Origin: G963677445 sp963678275
GTDB lineage: Bacteria > Bacteroidota > Ignavibacteria > Ignavibacteriales > Melioribacteraceae
Reading direction: 5' to 3'
Assembly: GCA_963678275.1 (NCBI GenBank)
Contig: OY782765.1
Coordinates: forward strand, 6,076,001-6,140,000
Length of the DNA: 64,000 nt
Below, in pieces: positions 56,101 to 64,000 of the stretch. The notes under the pieces were generated by a model. It was not told the DNA's origin, did no database searches, and was given only the letters and a program-made list of their open reading frames with translations. Every line of letters starts with the position of its first letter. Positions within the stretch are counted from its first letter, which is position 1. Both the position numbers and the translations under genes were made by a program.

Positions 56101-56493
56101 GACCCTCCCTCACGATGGACTTTGACTACCCAGGTGGGATTTTACGGGGAGACTATTCGTTCTGCTCATTATACCCGCGCGGGAGACGGCTCAATTAAAG
56201 CCTCCTGGAAGGGACAGATTGTAAATGACGGATATTATGATGTATATGTTTATGTTACGAAAAGCAGGATGGGACCCCGCAGACACAGGTCTTCTTCGAA
56301 TGAGCAGTATCATTATATTGTCCATCACGATGACGGCAATGATGAGGCTGTTCTGGAAATGGAAAATGCCGAACAGGGGTGGAATTTCCTCGGAAGTTTT
56401 TATTTTTCAGCCGGTGAGGCATTAATTGAAATAACCAACAAATCGGAAGGCCGGGCGGTAATTGCCGACGCGGTTAAATTTGTAAAGCAGTAA
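53149..56493 (+). CDS. ABC-2 permease fused to an M1-peptidase-like domain and a golvesin-like domain
   Basis: 1114 residues in three parts. About 15-285: six or so transmembrane helices of an ABC-2 permease. About 300-860: an M1 (gluzincin) aminopeptidase-like region (LEINYSGN, HSFITEDYLLLTPESMWYPVSG, FFHPDHNWF, LVEAPLQFKSWGR, EWPIINFAMESYL), but with no HExxH zinc motif anywhere, so probably inactive. About 944-1114: a golvesin/xanthan-lyase C-terminal-type beta domain (IIVDNEDPGF, GYYDVYVYVTKS, HYIVHHDDG, WNFLGSFYFSAGEA, VIADAVKF). Permease-M1 fusions are known in Bacteroidota; the added golvesin end is unusual. Substrate unknown. TolC starts 15 bp downstream. Confidence 0.8.
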   Translation: METIANILTIAKFEVKTLLRSWFFRIFAGLSLFILLWYDIVMFTDLVVPPLPIRGMSTTIPYVNLMLINVVQAVIAIFLSSDFLKRDKKLDTSEVIYIRPMSNGDYVTGKTLGILLVFMTLNILVLIIAGVINLLFSDMGFSLQLYFIYPMLISIPTLVFILGLSFFIMSLIKNQAVTFILLLGYIAATLFYLSSQYHFIFDYMAFNVPMFYSDFTGFGNPGEILTHRGIYFLLGLFFISLTTLSLRRLPQSKAWTYTSLAVMVISLASALLLVNSYLNNIFEGREKRELVKNLNKKYSDELFPSVVKHDISVEHKGEMIESVSKIMVKNLNDKSLDKLIFNLNPSLVINSVKIGGGNADFERQGHLMILNPQKPLVAGDSAALEINYSGNIDEDVCFPDIDEELREEPFRGWVYNIDKRHSFITEDYLLLTPESMWYPVSGVTFLTERPEFKRVEFTRYDVKLKTSPGLKVISQGENLSSGEGEWEFRSDTPLPQVSLIAGRYDSLNIKVDSVDYTLFFHPDHNWFLEYFPDLSDTVQALIKELKNDYESNINIDYPFKKMELVEAPLQFKSWGRTWSSAREEVQPQITLLPENALFIDEADFKRMQSWDERRGSNSEEALTDEEKQSRLFVRFVSTTITNVQSGFGFSSRIRGEDDNSGSPWSVYPNYYTFINNIYSSEWPIINFAMESYLNKEPEDPGAFFRRNFRGLTTEERANQKLMEQSLNELITDSEHRDLLGSILRVKGDYLFKKIQEEIDETKFRAFLRNMLMEERYKITGFREFNDKLQKRFGYDLISSMDNWANQKKLPAYRIDEIEGYQVIDGNRSRYQVLMSISNITDEPGLVSVSFREQFGGGRGFRRRGGAPEQLATEIVEIPPGKKARAAFILDELPGLATINTLISANLPSAITHSFEKFELEKDKTPVKGIELTDYKPDPPDENVIIVDNEDPGFFAGKSEGRSFLKELLNIEPEEEQKYSGMNIFDPPSRWTLTTQVGFYGETIRSAHYTRAGDGSIKASWKGQIVNDGYYDVYVYVTKSRMGPRRHRSSSNEQYHYIVHHDDGNDEAVLEMENAEQGWNFLGSFYFSAGEALIEITNKSEGRAVIADAVKFVKQ

Positions 56494-56508
56494 AAAGCAG
56501 GAATATAT

Positions 56509-57987
56509 ATGAAAAATTACCGGTTAACTAACTATTTGTTAATACTGTTGATGATTCTGGCATTAAACAGCTTATTAATGGGGCAGGAAGTTCTCACTTT
56601 AAGTAAATCTATAGATTACGCGAGTGAAAACAGTCCTTCGATAAGGGAATCGAGACTGCGCCTGGAACGAAGCAGGGAAATGCTGAAAGCGCAGGAAGCT
56701 TCACAGAAATCGCAGTTCAGTCTTTCACTTAATCCGGTTAACTACCTTAAGGACAGGGAATTTAATAACCTTTTTTCTATTTATAACACAACCGAGACTT
56801 TCCAGTCTTCCGGTATTTTCAGCATCACTCAGCCCATCAGATGGACCGATGGCACGCTCGCGCTCAGGGACCGCTTTATGTGGCAGAGTGTGAAGAGTGA
56901 ATATAACAACAGCGATTCTAAAACTTTTAATAACAATCTTTACCTAAGTTATACTCAGCCTCTTTTTACTTATAACCGGACCGAAATGGAATTCAGGGAG
57001 CTGGAGCTTGATCTTGAAAATACAATGCTTGGTTATTCAATGCAGCTTCTTTCTCTCGAAAAGGATGTAGCGAGCAGCTTTTTTACTGTCTTCAGACAGC
57101 AGATGAACCTTGAAATCAGTAAAGAGGAATATAATAATCAGAAAATCAGCTATGATATTATCAAAAACAAAGTCGACGCAGGCCTCGCAGCAATGGAGGA
57201 ACTTTACCAGGCTGAGCTGAACCTCGCCTCGAGCCGGTCGGAATATGAAAACCAGAAGGTTACACTCGATAACGCGCTTGATGAATTTAAATTGCTGCTT
57301 GGCATAAGTATAACCGAAGAAATTACCATAACAGCCGATATCTCCGATAATCCGGTGGTAGTTGAGCTGGCCGGGGCAATCGAATATGGAATCAGCAGCA
57401 GGATGGAAATAAGGCAGCGGGAAATAGATATTGAGAATTCACAATTTGAGATTATTAAAACCGGAAGTGAAAATGAGTTCAAGGGGGACCTGACTCTTTC
57501 GCTTGGTCTGATTGGCACCGATGAGAAACTCGCCAATATGTATAATGAACCAACCGAAAACCAGCAGATATCTCTTTCGCTGGATATCCCGATCTTTGAC
57601 TGGGGCAGACAGGATGCTCTTGATAAAGCCGCGCAGTCTACATGGAAGATCAGCAAACTGGACCTGGAAAATGAAAAGAATAATATTGTTCTCGGCGTAA
57701 GAAAAACCTACAGAAGTCTGCTGAATCTTGAAAACCAGATTGAGATAGCGAAACAAAATGAAAAAAACGCGAAACTTACTTACGAAATTAATCTGGAACG
57801 TTATAAAAACGGTGATCTTACATCTCTTGACCTGAATATGTACCAGACACAGCTTTCAGAAAAAAAACTCAGTCTGATTGACGCTCTGATAAATTATAAA
57901 ATTGAGCTGCTTAATATGAAAATCCAGACACTCTTTGATTACGAAAATAATACCCCGGTAATTCCGGAATTTAAAAAGGAGAAATAA
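56509..57987 (+). CDS. TolC-family outer-membrane efflux protein
   Basis: 492 residues with a signal peptide (...LNSLLMGQEVL) and the two TolC repeats of long coiled-coil helices: the first about 35-260 (ESRLRLERSREMLKAQEASQKS; DVASSFFTVFRQQMNLEISKEEYNNQKISY), the second about 300-480 (ENQIEIAKQNEKNAKLTYEINLERYKNGD, the usual second-repeat signature). It forms the outer-membrane channel and periplasmic tunnel. It lies between the ABC permease and the RND adaptor, so one channel could serve both exporters. AGGA lies upstream; the adaptor follows after 2 bp. Confidence 0.92.
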   Translation: MKNYRLTNYLLILLMILALNSLLMGQEVLTLSKSIDYASENSPSIRESRLRLERSREMLKAQEASQKSQFSLSLNPVNYLKDREFNNLFSIYNTTETFQSSGIFSITQPIRWTDGTLALRDRFMWQSVKSEYNNSDSKTFNNNLYLSYTQPLFTYNRTEMEFRELELDLENTMLGYSMQLLSLEKDVASSFFTVFRQQMNLEISKEEYNNQKISYDIIKNKVDAGLAAMEELYQAELNLASSRSEYENQKVTLDNALDEFKLLLGISITEEITITADISDNPVVVELAGAIEYGISSRMEIRQREIDIENSQFEIIKTGSENEFKGDLTLSLGLIGTDEKLANMYNEPTENQQISLSLDIPIFDWGRQDALDKAAQSTWKISKLDLENEKNNIVLGVRKTYRSLLNLENQIEIAKQNEKNAKLTYEINLERYKNGDLTSLDLNMYQTQLSEKKLSLIDALINYKIELLNMKIQTLFDYENNTPVIPEFKKEK

Positions 57988-57989
57988 AA

Positions 57990-59054
57990 ATGCCTTCCAA
58001 TAAAATTCTGCTGACTTTATTACTGATGTTTCCGGTCATTCTTTTTTGGGGCTGCGATGAAGGGAACACGGACCTTTCCACCCAGATAGCTATTCCTGTA
58101 TCGGTTGAAGAGATTGCCAGGAAAAATATAAGGGAATATATTAATTCCACCGGAACCGTTTATGCCGCCAAAGAGGTTGCTCTCAAGCTGGAAATGTCGG
58201 GAGAATACAACCTGAAAATCAATCCCCGGACAGGCCGTAAGTTCGCGGCCGGGGATAAAGTGAATAAAGGTGAAGTAATTATCCGGATTGAAGATCAGGA
58301 ATATGAAAATAATATCCAGATCGAAGCTAAAAAACTGAATATGGAAATTTCGGAAAATGAATTTGAGAAACAAAAATCACTTTACGAAAAAGGGGGCGTT
58401 ACATACCGCGAGCTGAAAAATTCGGAAATAGAATTTATCAACGCGAAATACAGTTACGAGCAGGCCGTTATTCAACTGGATAAAATGAATATTAAAGCTC
58501 CTTTCAGCGGTGTTATTGTTGATCTTCCCTATTTTACCGAAGGTGTGAAGGTGGAATCATCACAGGTTGTCGCCGAGATTATGGATTACGGCAAACTTTA
58601 TATGGAACTTAGCCTGCCGGAGACCGAATATAAAAATGTAAAGGGGAATATGGATATCGTTGTAACAAATTATTCCCTGCCTGATGATACATTAACCGGA
58701 GTTCTCGAAAAGGTTTTTCCTTCGATTGATTCCGATACAAGGACATTTAAAGTTTCAGTAACCGTCGATAATCCGAAGCTTGTTCTGCTGCCCGGAATGT
58801 TCGTAAAGGCAGATATAATTTCATCGGAAAAGGAGAATATGATAGTTATACCCAAGGAGGTTATTCAATCGAGGCAGAGGGGAAGGACAGTATATATTGT
58901 TGATAAAAACTTTGCTGTTGAGAAAATAATCACTACAGGGCTGGAAAACTCTGACGAAGCTGAAGTTCTCTCGGGACTGAAAGAGGGACAAAGGCTCATT
59001 GTTAAGGGATTTGAATCGCTGCGCAACAGATCGAAGGTTAAAGTTATAAAATAA
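57990..59054 (+). CDS. RND periplasmic adaptor (membrane fusion protein, HlyD family)
   Basis: 354 residues; lipoprotein signal ending FWGC (Cys about 22). Lipoyl/barrel-sandwich halves (VYAAKEVALKLEMSGEY... and APFSGVIVDLPYFTEGVKV) surround a helical hairpin (about 95-155), followed by a beta-barrel domain (MELSLPETEYKNVKGN) and a membrane-proximal end (VYIVDKNFAVEKIITTGL...GLKEGQRLIVKGFESLR). It links TolC to the RND pump. GGAG lies 8 bp before the ATG; the pump gene begins 14 bp after the stop. Confidence 0.93.
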   Translation: MPSNKILLTLLLMFPVILFWGCDEGNTDLSTQIAIPVSVEEIARKNIREYINSTGTVYAAKEVALKLEMSGEYNLKINPRTGRKFAAGDKVNKGEVIIRIEDQEYENNIQIEAKKLNMEISENEFEKQKSLYEKGGVTYRELKNSEIEFINAKYSYEQAVIQLDKMNIKAPFSGVIVDLPYFTEGVKVESSQVVAEIMDYGKLYMELSLPETEYKNVKGNMDIVVTNYSLPDDTLTGVLEKVFPSIDSDTRTFKVSVTVDNPKLVLLPGMFVKADIISSEKENMIVIPKEVIQSRQRGRTVYIVDKNFAVEKIITTGLENSDEAEVLSGLKEGQRLIVKGFESLRNRSKVKVIK

Positions 59055-59068
59055 GGATTTAGTCTGAT

Positions 59069-62000
59069 ATGAAAAAAATAGCTGAATTTTCGGTCCGTTA
59101 TCCGGTTACGATGATGATGATTGCCCTGGCTGTGATCCTCCTGGGGATCATCTCATTTTCGAGGCTCGGCACCGATCTTTTCCCGGAGCTGAATAATCCC
59201 CGGATATATATAGAACTTGAAGCGGGTGAAAAACCCCCTGAAGAAATTGAGAACTCCTACGTTGAAAGACTCGAATCGCTGGCAGCTTCACAAAAAGGAG
59301 TAACCGGTGTTTCATCTGTGTCAAAGGTAGGCTCCGCGAGAATCACGGTGGAATATTCCTGGGAAACAGATATGGATGAAGCTTTTCTCGATCTTCAGAA
59401 AACCGTAACAAATTATACACAGAACAGCGATATTGAGCAGCTTTCCCTCTCTCAGTATGATCCCAATTCCGATCCGGTTATGCTTATCGCTTTCAGCCAT
59501 GATAATATAACCGATATGAATGATCTTCGGATGACCGCCGAGAATTATATAAGGAATGAGATTGTAAGGCTGGAAGGAATTGCCGATGTCGGCATATCGG
59601 GATACGAGGAAAATGAGGTGATAATAAGCACCGATCCTGAAAGACTGGAGGCTTTCGGATTAACCCAGGATGTAATAGCTTCAAGAATATCCGCTTTGAA
59701 TTCCGGAGTATCGGGCGGCACTATAACCGAAATGGGGAAACAATATGTTATCAAGGGAGTAAGCGTTCTTCAATCGATCGATGATTTTAAAAATACAATC
59801 GTCGCTTATCGCCAGAAAACCATTGCCGATGGGAATGTAAGTGATCATGTGCCTGTTCTCCTTTCCGATGTCGCTGATATATCAATGGAAAATAAAGACC
59901 CTGTTAATATCACAAGAATTGATGGGAAGAGATGCATCGGGCTTTCAATATATAAAGAAACCAGGTACAACACCGTTAAAGCGGTAGAGGAACTTAACGG
60001 TGAACTGGAGATTATTAAAAAGGCGCTGCCCGGTTATAATTTTATTGTTGTGGATAACCAGAGCGATTTTATTTCTTCAGCTATCGGGGAGGTGCAGGAG
60101 ACTGCCATAATCGGAATTATTCTCGCTGTAATTATTTTATTTGTGTTTTTGCGCCGCCTGGGGACAACACTTATAATTTGTGTCGCGATTCCGGTATCTG
60201 TGGTCGCCACTTTTAACCTGATGTATTTTAATGGCCTGACTTTAAACATTATGACACTCGGAGGTCTTGCCCTCGGGGCTGGTATGCTGGTTGATAACGC
60301 TATTGTTGTCGTTGAAAATATTATCCGGAATATTGAGTCGGGAATGGATATCCGCCAGGCAGCGATAACCGGAACTTCACAGGTGGGGGGAGCGATTACC
60401 GCCGCTACCGTCACTACCATTGTTGTATTTCTTCCTATTGTTTACATACATGGTTCTTCGGGTGAATTATTCAGGGACCAGGCCTGGACTGTAGCCTTTT
60501 CACTTATTTCATCTCTTTTCGCCGCGCTGCTTTTAATACCTGTATTAAGCAGCAGGTTTCTTAAGAAAAAGAAATCATCGGGTAAAAGTGAAGCGGTTTC
60601 TTTTCCATGGTATGAATCTTTTTTAAAGATCGTAATAAAAAAGAGAGGGACAGTGCTGCTGATTACAGCCCTGATAATGATTCTTACTTATATAATGCTT
60701 GGTTTTATCGGGAGTGACTTTTTACCCAAAAGCCGCGCTGATTCATTTAAGCTGAACTATTCGCTTGAGGCGGGCACAGATTTGAATACGACTGAAAAAT
60801 TTACCGAAGGTCTGGAAAGTATAATCAGGCAGTCTGCCGGCGACTCGGTTTTAATTTACAGCCATACCGGTCCTTCGACGACAATCAGCGGTGATGAAAA
60901 CTCCCCTTTCGAGGATGAAAACAGCGGCTGGATTAAAGTAAACACGGGTGATCTGACAAAAGCAGACGCGCTGCTCGAGTTCCTGAGAAATTATCTTTCC
61001 GGTTACGAAGGTGTCGAATTTCAGTTTTCTGGAAGTGAATCCGCCCTTAATAATATGATCGGTTCCTCCGAATCCCCGGTTGAAGTTGAGATTAGAGGAA
61101 AAGACCTTGACGTATTACAGGATTTAAGCGGCAAAGTTTTTGATATAATGTTAAAAAATGACAACCTGACCAATGTGGAAAACAGCTTCCAGTCGACATC
61201 GCCCGAGGTTGAGGTGGTCCTTGATAACATCAGGGCGGGAATGTATAATATCAGTGTTTCCGATCTTTCCGCTCAATTAAAAAACCAGCTTTCGGGAAAA
61301 GAGGCGGGGGAATGGGATCACGAAGGAGAACTGAAGGACATTACGATCAGGCTGCCGGAAATGTCTCTTAATGAATTCAGGAAAATTAAAATAAATGTCG
61401 GCGGCAGGCTGGTCAGGCTCGACCAGGTGGCAAGTATAAATGTAATAAACTCTCCCGGTGAAATATATCGTGATGATCAGACGAGGAACGGAATTATTAC
61501 CGCCGATATTAGCGGTGGAATACCGCTGGACAAAGTGATCAGCCGGCTTCGCGCCGATGTTGCGCGGCTTGATATACCGCAGGATTATAAAATAAGGTTT
61601 ACAGGTGAAGAGGAGAAGAGAGCCGAATCGATGGCGGACCTCTCATTCGCTCTTATTCTCTCCATCATTCTCGTTTATATGGTTCTCGCTTCACAATTTG
61701 AATCGCTTCTCCATCCCTTTACTATCATGCTTTCACTGCCGCTGGCCGCGGCCGGAACGGTTTTCCTCTTTTTTATTTTGGGCCGTTCATTTGATATCAT
61801 GGCATATATCGGAATTATCATGCTCGCGGGAATAGCTGTTAATGATTCCATTGTTCTGGTTGACGCGATTAACCAGCTCAGGAAAGAAGGGGCCAAACTG
61901 GATGACGCGGTGATTGAAGCAGGTTCTAAAAGAATCAGGCCGATAATAATGACAAGTATTACAACTATTCTGGCCCTTCTGCCCCTTACTATTGGCTTTG

Positions 62001-62146
62001 GGGAAGGAGCAGCGCTACGTTCTCCAATGGCCCTCGCTGTGATTGGCGGACTTGTTACATCCACCATTCTGACTCTTATAGTAATCCCGGCTCTTTATTA
62101 CATTTTTGAAAACTGGAAATCCAGACTATCTGCCAACAGGATGTGA
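59069..62146 (+). CDS. RND efflux pump permease 1
   Basis: 1025 residues, full length for the family, with the usual twelve transmembrane helices and two large periplasmic loops. Helix-4 motif GMLVDNAIVVVENI carries D409 followed by N410, where AcrB has two Asp; this D-N form is common in FCB pumps. Other motifs: FPELNNPRIYIELEAG near the N terminus, GSSGELFRDQAWTVAFSLISSL, and GIAVNDSIVLVDAINQLRKEG in helix 10. A proton-driven exporter of drugs, lipids or other amphiphiles; the substrate cannot be told. A second RND permease gene follows at once. Confidence 0.94.
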   Translation: MKKIAEFSVRYPVTMMMIALAVILLGIISFSRLGTDLFPELNNPRIYIELEAGEKPPEEIENSYVERLESLAASQKGVTGVSSVSKVGSARITVEYSWETDMDEAFLDLQKTVTNYTQNSDIEQLSLSQYDPNSDPVMLIAFSHDNITDMNDLRMTAENYIRNEIVRLEGIADVGISGYEENEVIISTDPERLEAFGLTQDVIASRISALNSGVSGGTITEMGKQYVIKGVSVLQSIDDFKNTIVAYRQKTIADGNVSDHVPVLLSDVADISMENKDPVNITRIDGKRCIGLSIYKETRYNTVKAVEELNGELEIIKKALPGYNFIVVDNQSDFISSAIGEVQETAIIGIILAVIILFVFLRRLGTTLIICVAIPVSVVATFNLMYFNGLTLNIMTLGGLALGAGMLVDNAIVVVENIIRNIESGMDIRQAAITGTSQVGGAITAATVTTIVVFLPIVYIHGSSGELFRDQAWTVAFSLISSLFAALLLIPVLSSRFLKKKKSSGKSEAVSFPWYESFLKIVIKKRGTVLLITALIMILTYIMLGFIGSDFLPKSRADSFKLNYSLEAGTDLNTTEKFTEGLESIIRQSAGDSVLIYSHTGPSTTISGDENSPFEDENSGWIKVNTGDLTKADALLEFLRNYLSGYEGVEFQFSGSESALNNMIGSSESPVEVEIRGKDLDVLQDLSGKVFDIMLKNDNLTNVENSFQSTSPEVEVVLDNIRAGMYNISVSDLSAQLKNQLSGKEAGEWDHEGELKDITIRLPEMSLNEFRKIKINVGGRLVRLDQVASINVINSPGEIYRDDQTRNGIITADISGGIPLDKVISRLRADVARLDIPQDYKIRFTGEEEKRAESMADLSFALILSIILVYMVLASQFESLLHPFTIMLSLPLAAAGTVFLFFILGRSFDIMAYIGIIMLAGIAVNDSIVLVDAINQLRKEGAKLDDAVIEAGSKRIRPIIMTSITTILALLPLTIGFGEGAALRSPMALAVIGGLVTSTILTLIVIPALYYIFENWKSRLSANRM

Positions 62147-62159
62147 GATTATCTTATCT

Positions 62160-64000
62160 ATGATGAAATTTGTGATCAACCGAAAAATATTTATCTTCAT
62201 GCTCTTTATAGCGCTCACATTTCTGGGTGTTATTTCCTATGATAAGCTGAAGGTTGAACTATATCCCGAGGCAGAACTTCCCTTCCTTTTCGTTGAAATT
62301 ATGCCGCTTCAGGAGGTAAATCCCGAGTATATGGAAAATAAGGCTGTCATTCCTGTTGAAGGAGCCATCGGGACTCTTGAAGGAATTGAAAAAATTGAAT
62401 CTTTTATCAACCTGCGAAGAGGATCGATCAGGGTATATTACCGGGAAAATACCGATCTTAAATATGCTTATCTGAAGCTTACGGAAAAAATTGAGACTGT
62501 CAGGAGCACACTTCCCGAGGAATTTAACGTTATGGTATTCAAGTTTGATTCGGAAGTGCTGACCAATAACTTCATGAATTTCCAGATAAGGGGGAGCGGC
62601 GGAACAGACAGAGTCAGGTATATCGCCGATACCGAGATACAGCCGGAACTGGAAAATATCGACGGAATATCAAATGTTGAAATTTACGGTGGAAAATCAA
62701 AATCAGTTCTGGTTGATTTGGATACCGACAGAATGGAAGCGCTGGGAATTACTACTGCCGAAATTAGAAGCCGGATCGCGGGAGGTGACAACGCGAAAAC
62801 ATTTGTCGGAAGTGTAATAAAAGATAAAAAAAGACTTTTTGTCAATGTAAACGCGGAATATACTCAACTCAGCGATCTGGAAAATATCATTATTCAGGAT
62901 GAGGGGCCGGTATATCTTAAGAATATTGCCGAAATTTCTCTTGGCAGCAGGGAGGAAAGCTCCTTTAGCAGAATAAATGGCAAAGAGTCGGTAACCGGTG
63001 TTCTGGTTAAAGAATCAAGGGCCAACCTGCTCGATATCTATGAACGGTCGCTTGAAAAAATTGATGAGCTGAATGATGAACTCAAAACGAAAGATATTGA
63101 GATTGTTGTACAGTTCAGCTCTGCTGAAGAGATCAGCAAAAATATTGATCTGATAATTGAACTGGCGCTTACAGGGGGATTTCTCGCTGTGCTGGTATTG
63201 TGGTTTTTCCTTAATAATTTCAGACTTGTGTTTACAATTGCCTTAACTGTGCCGGTTTCGGTATACTCGGCATTCAACTTTTTCTACTATTACGGCGTCA
63301 CCATTAACAGCCTCACTCTTATTGGTATGGCTCTCGCTATCGGGATGCTTCTGGATAACAGTGTTGTTGTATTGGAAAATATTTACCGGCTTGCCTCCTC
63401 CGGTAAAAATGAAAGGGATTCCGTTGTGCAGGGAACAGGAGAGGTTGTAAGGTCTATAGCGGCGGCGACGCTTACAACAGTGACCGTCTTTTTACCTTTC
63501 GCCTTTTCATCCAACTTCATGATAAGTCTGCTTGGTTACCAGATTGGTGTTTCGATTATTTCCACACTTCTGATATCCCTTTTGGTTGCTGTTATGCTGA
63601 TTCCCGCGGCCACATATTTTTTCCTGAGAAGGTTTAAAGGGGGAAATAGCGGTATATTTCAAAAGGTTTCTCCTGAGAACAGGCTTATAAGATATTACCT
63701 TCTCTTTTTGAAGTTTTCAATGCGAAAACCAGTCGCCGTTATGATCTTTGCCGTAATATTCTTTTTTGCCAGTGTGTTCATTTCCCTGGCGGTGAGTATT
63801 GATAACGCAACCGAACCGGAATCGGGGGAGCTTACATTATACCTGACAATGGAAAAAGGAGCGACACTTGAGAATACCAATGAAACAGCTCTTGATATTG
63901 AAAAAAGAATTGAAGGAATTGAAGAGGCGGGGGATATAATCAGCCAGGTTTATGAGGGTGAAGCGACAGTAAAGGTTATGCTTAAAGAAGATTTCGCTGA
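62160..64000 (+). CDS. RND efflux pump permease 2 (3' end outside window)
   Basis: Starts at ATGATG 14 bp after permease 1 and remains open to the window edge, giving about 613 of an expected 1000 or so residues. N terminus MMKFVINRKIFIFMLFIALTFLGVISY, then VELYPEAELPFLFVEI and a first porter domain; helix-4 motif GMLLDNSVVVLENIYRL with D399 and N400; ATLTTVTVFLPFAF. It is clearly an RND pump but distinct from its neighbour. One adaptor and one TolC for two permeases recalls the MdtBC arrangement, in which two different permeases form one trimer. No strong ribosome-binding site, so translation is likely coupled. Confidence 0.9.
   Translation, partial: MMKFVINRKIFIFMLFIALTFLGVISYDKLKVELYPEAELPFLFVEIMPLQEVNPEYMENKAVIPVEGAIGTLEGIEKIESFINLRRGSIRVYYRENTDLKYAYLKLTEKIETVRSTLPEEFNVMVFKFDSEVLTNNFMNFQIRGSGGTDRVRYIADTEIQPELENIDGISNVEIYGGKSKSVLVDLDTDRMEALGITTAEIRSRIAGGDNAKTFVGSVIKDKKRLFVNVNAEYTQLSDLENIIIQDEGPVYLKNIAEISLGSREESSFSRINGKESVTGVLVKESRANLLDIYERSLEKIDELNDELKTKDIEIVVQFSSAEEISKNIDLIIELALTGGFLAVLVLWFFLNNFRLVFTIALTVPVSVYSAFNFFYYYGVTINSLTLIGMALAIGMLLDNSVVVLENIYRLASSGKNERDSVVQGTGEVVRSIAAATLTTVTVFLPFAFSSNFMISLLGYQIGVSIISTLLISLLVAVMLIPAATYFFLRRFKGGNSGIFQKVSPENRLIRYYLLFLKFSMRKPVAVMIFAVIFFFASVFISLAVSIDNATEPESGELTLYLTMEKGATLENTNETALDIEKRIEGIEEAGDIISQVYEGEATVKVMLKEDFA

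Overview
The window looks like chromosome of a Gram-negative, probably anaerobic or facultative bacterium of the FCB superphylum (Ignavibacteriota / Calditrichota / Marinimicrobia-like; the phylum cannot be fixed from sequence alone). Reasons: five proteins end in a type IX secretion (T9SS, type A) sorting domain, four of them with the NYPNPFNP motif; a PorV/PorQ-family barrel protein is present; the succinate dehydrogenase/fumarate reductase has a single five-helix cytochrome b; and a HydF maturase implies an [FeFe] hydrogenase. I found no tRNA, rRNA, CRISPR array, transposase or phage gene.

Layout. 1-2215: end of a T9SS cargo gene and a PorV/PorQ-like gene, closed by a clear terminator. 2378-3358: secreted propeller. 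4342-7989: very large GH13-like protein. 8006-9592: amidohydrolase. 9711-16456: four-gene envelope/cell-wall operon (GH18, transglutaminase-like, M15 carboxypeptidase, serine hydrolase). 18022-22368: two related lipoproteins around a secreted serpin. 22603-26255: 1-Cys peroxiredoxin, hydF and aspA. 26535-28879: barrel plus lipoprotein. 28931-37974: FG-GAP, M28 peptidase, DUF4384-like and other exported proteins. 39503-45218: six-gene operon (hemW, dicarboxylate carrier, Cache lipoprotein, small membrane protein, Ntn hydrolase, degenerate metallo-beta-lactamase fold). 46388-49736: sdhCAB. 52256-end: ABC ATPase, permease/M1-like/golvesin fusion, TolC, adaptor and two RND pumps in one operon.

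The most unusual content is in the long gene-free gaps (about 9 kb in total). They hold several families of non-coding, hairpin-dense elements built on one plan: inverted outer arms enclosing pairs of mini-hairpins whose stems vary but whose loops are conserved and reverse-complementary within a pair. Family E1 (530-570 bp, three copies and one solo end) has terminal inverted repeats, one copy nested inside another palindrome (E5), one copy whose 48-bp core is flipped relative to its arms, and one copy in which both arms gained the same extra segment. Family E2 forms tandem arrays with a period of about 356 bp at two distant loci. A 28-bp palindrome family occurs around 29-32 kb, and one copy is read in frame inside a secreted protein gene. 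These elements look mobile or replication-shaped, and possibly structured as RNA or single-stranded DNA; no encoded mobilising enzyme is visible here.
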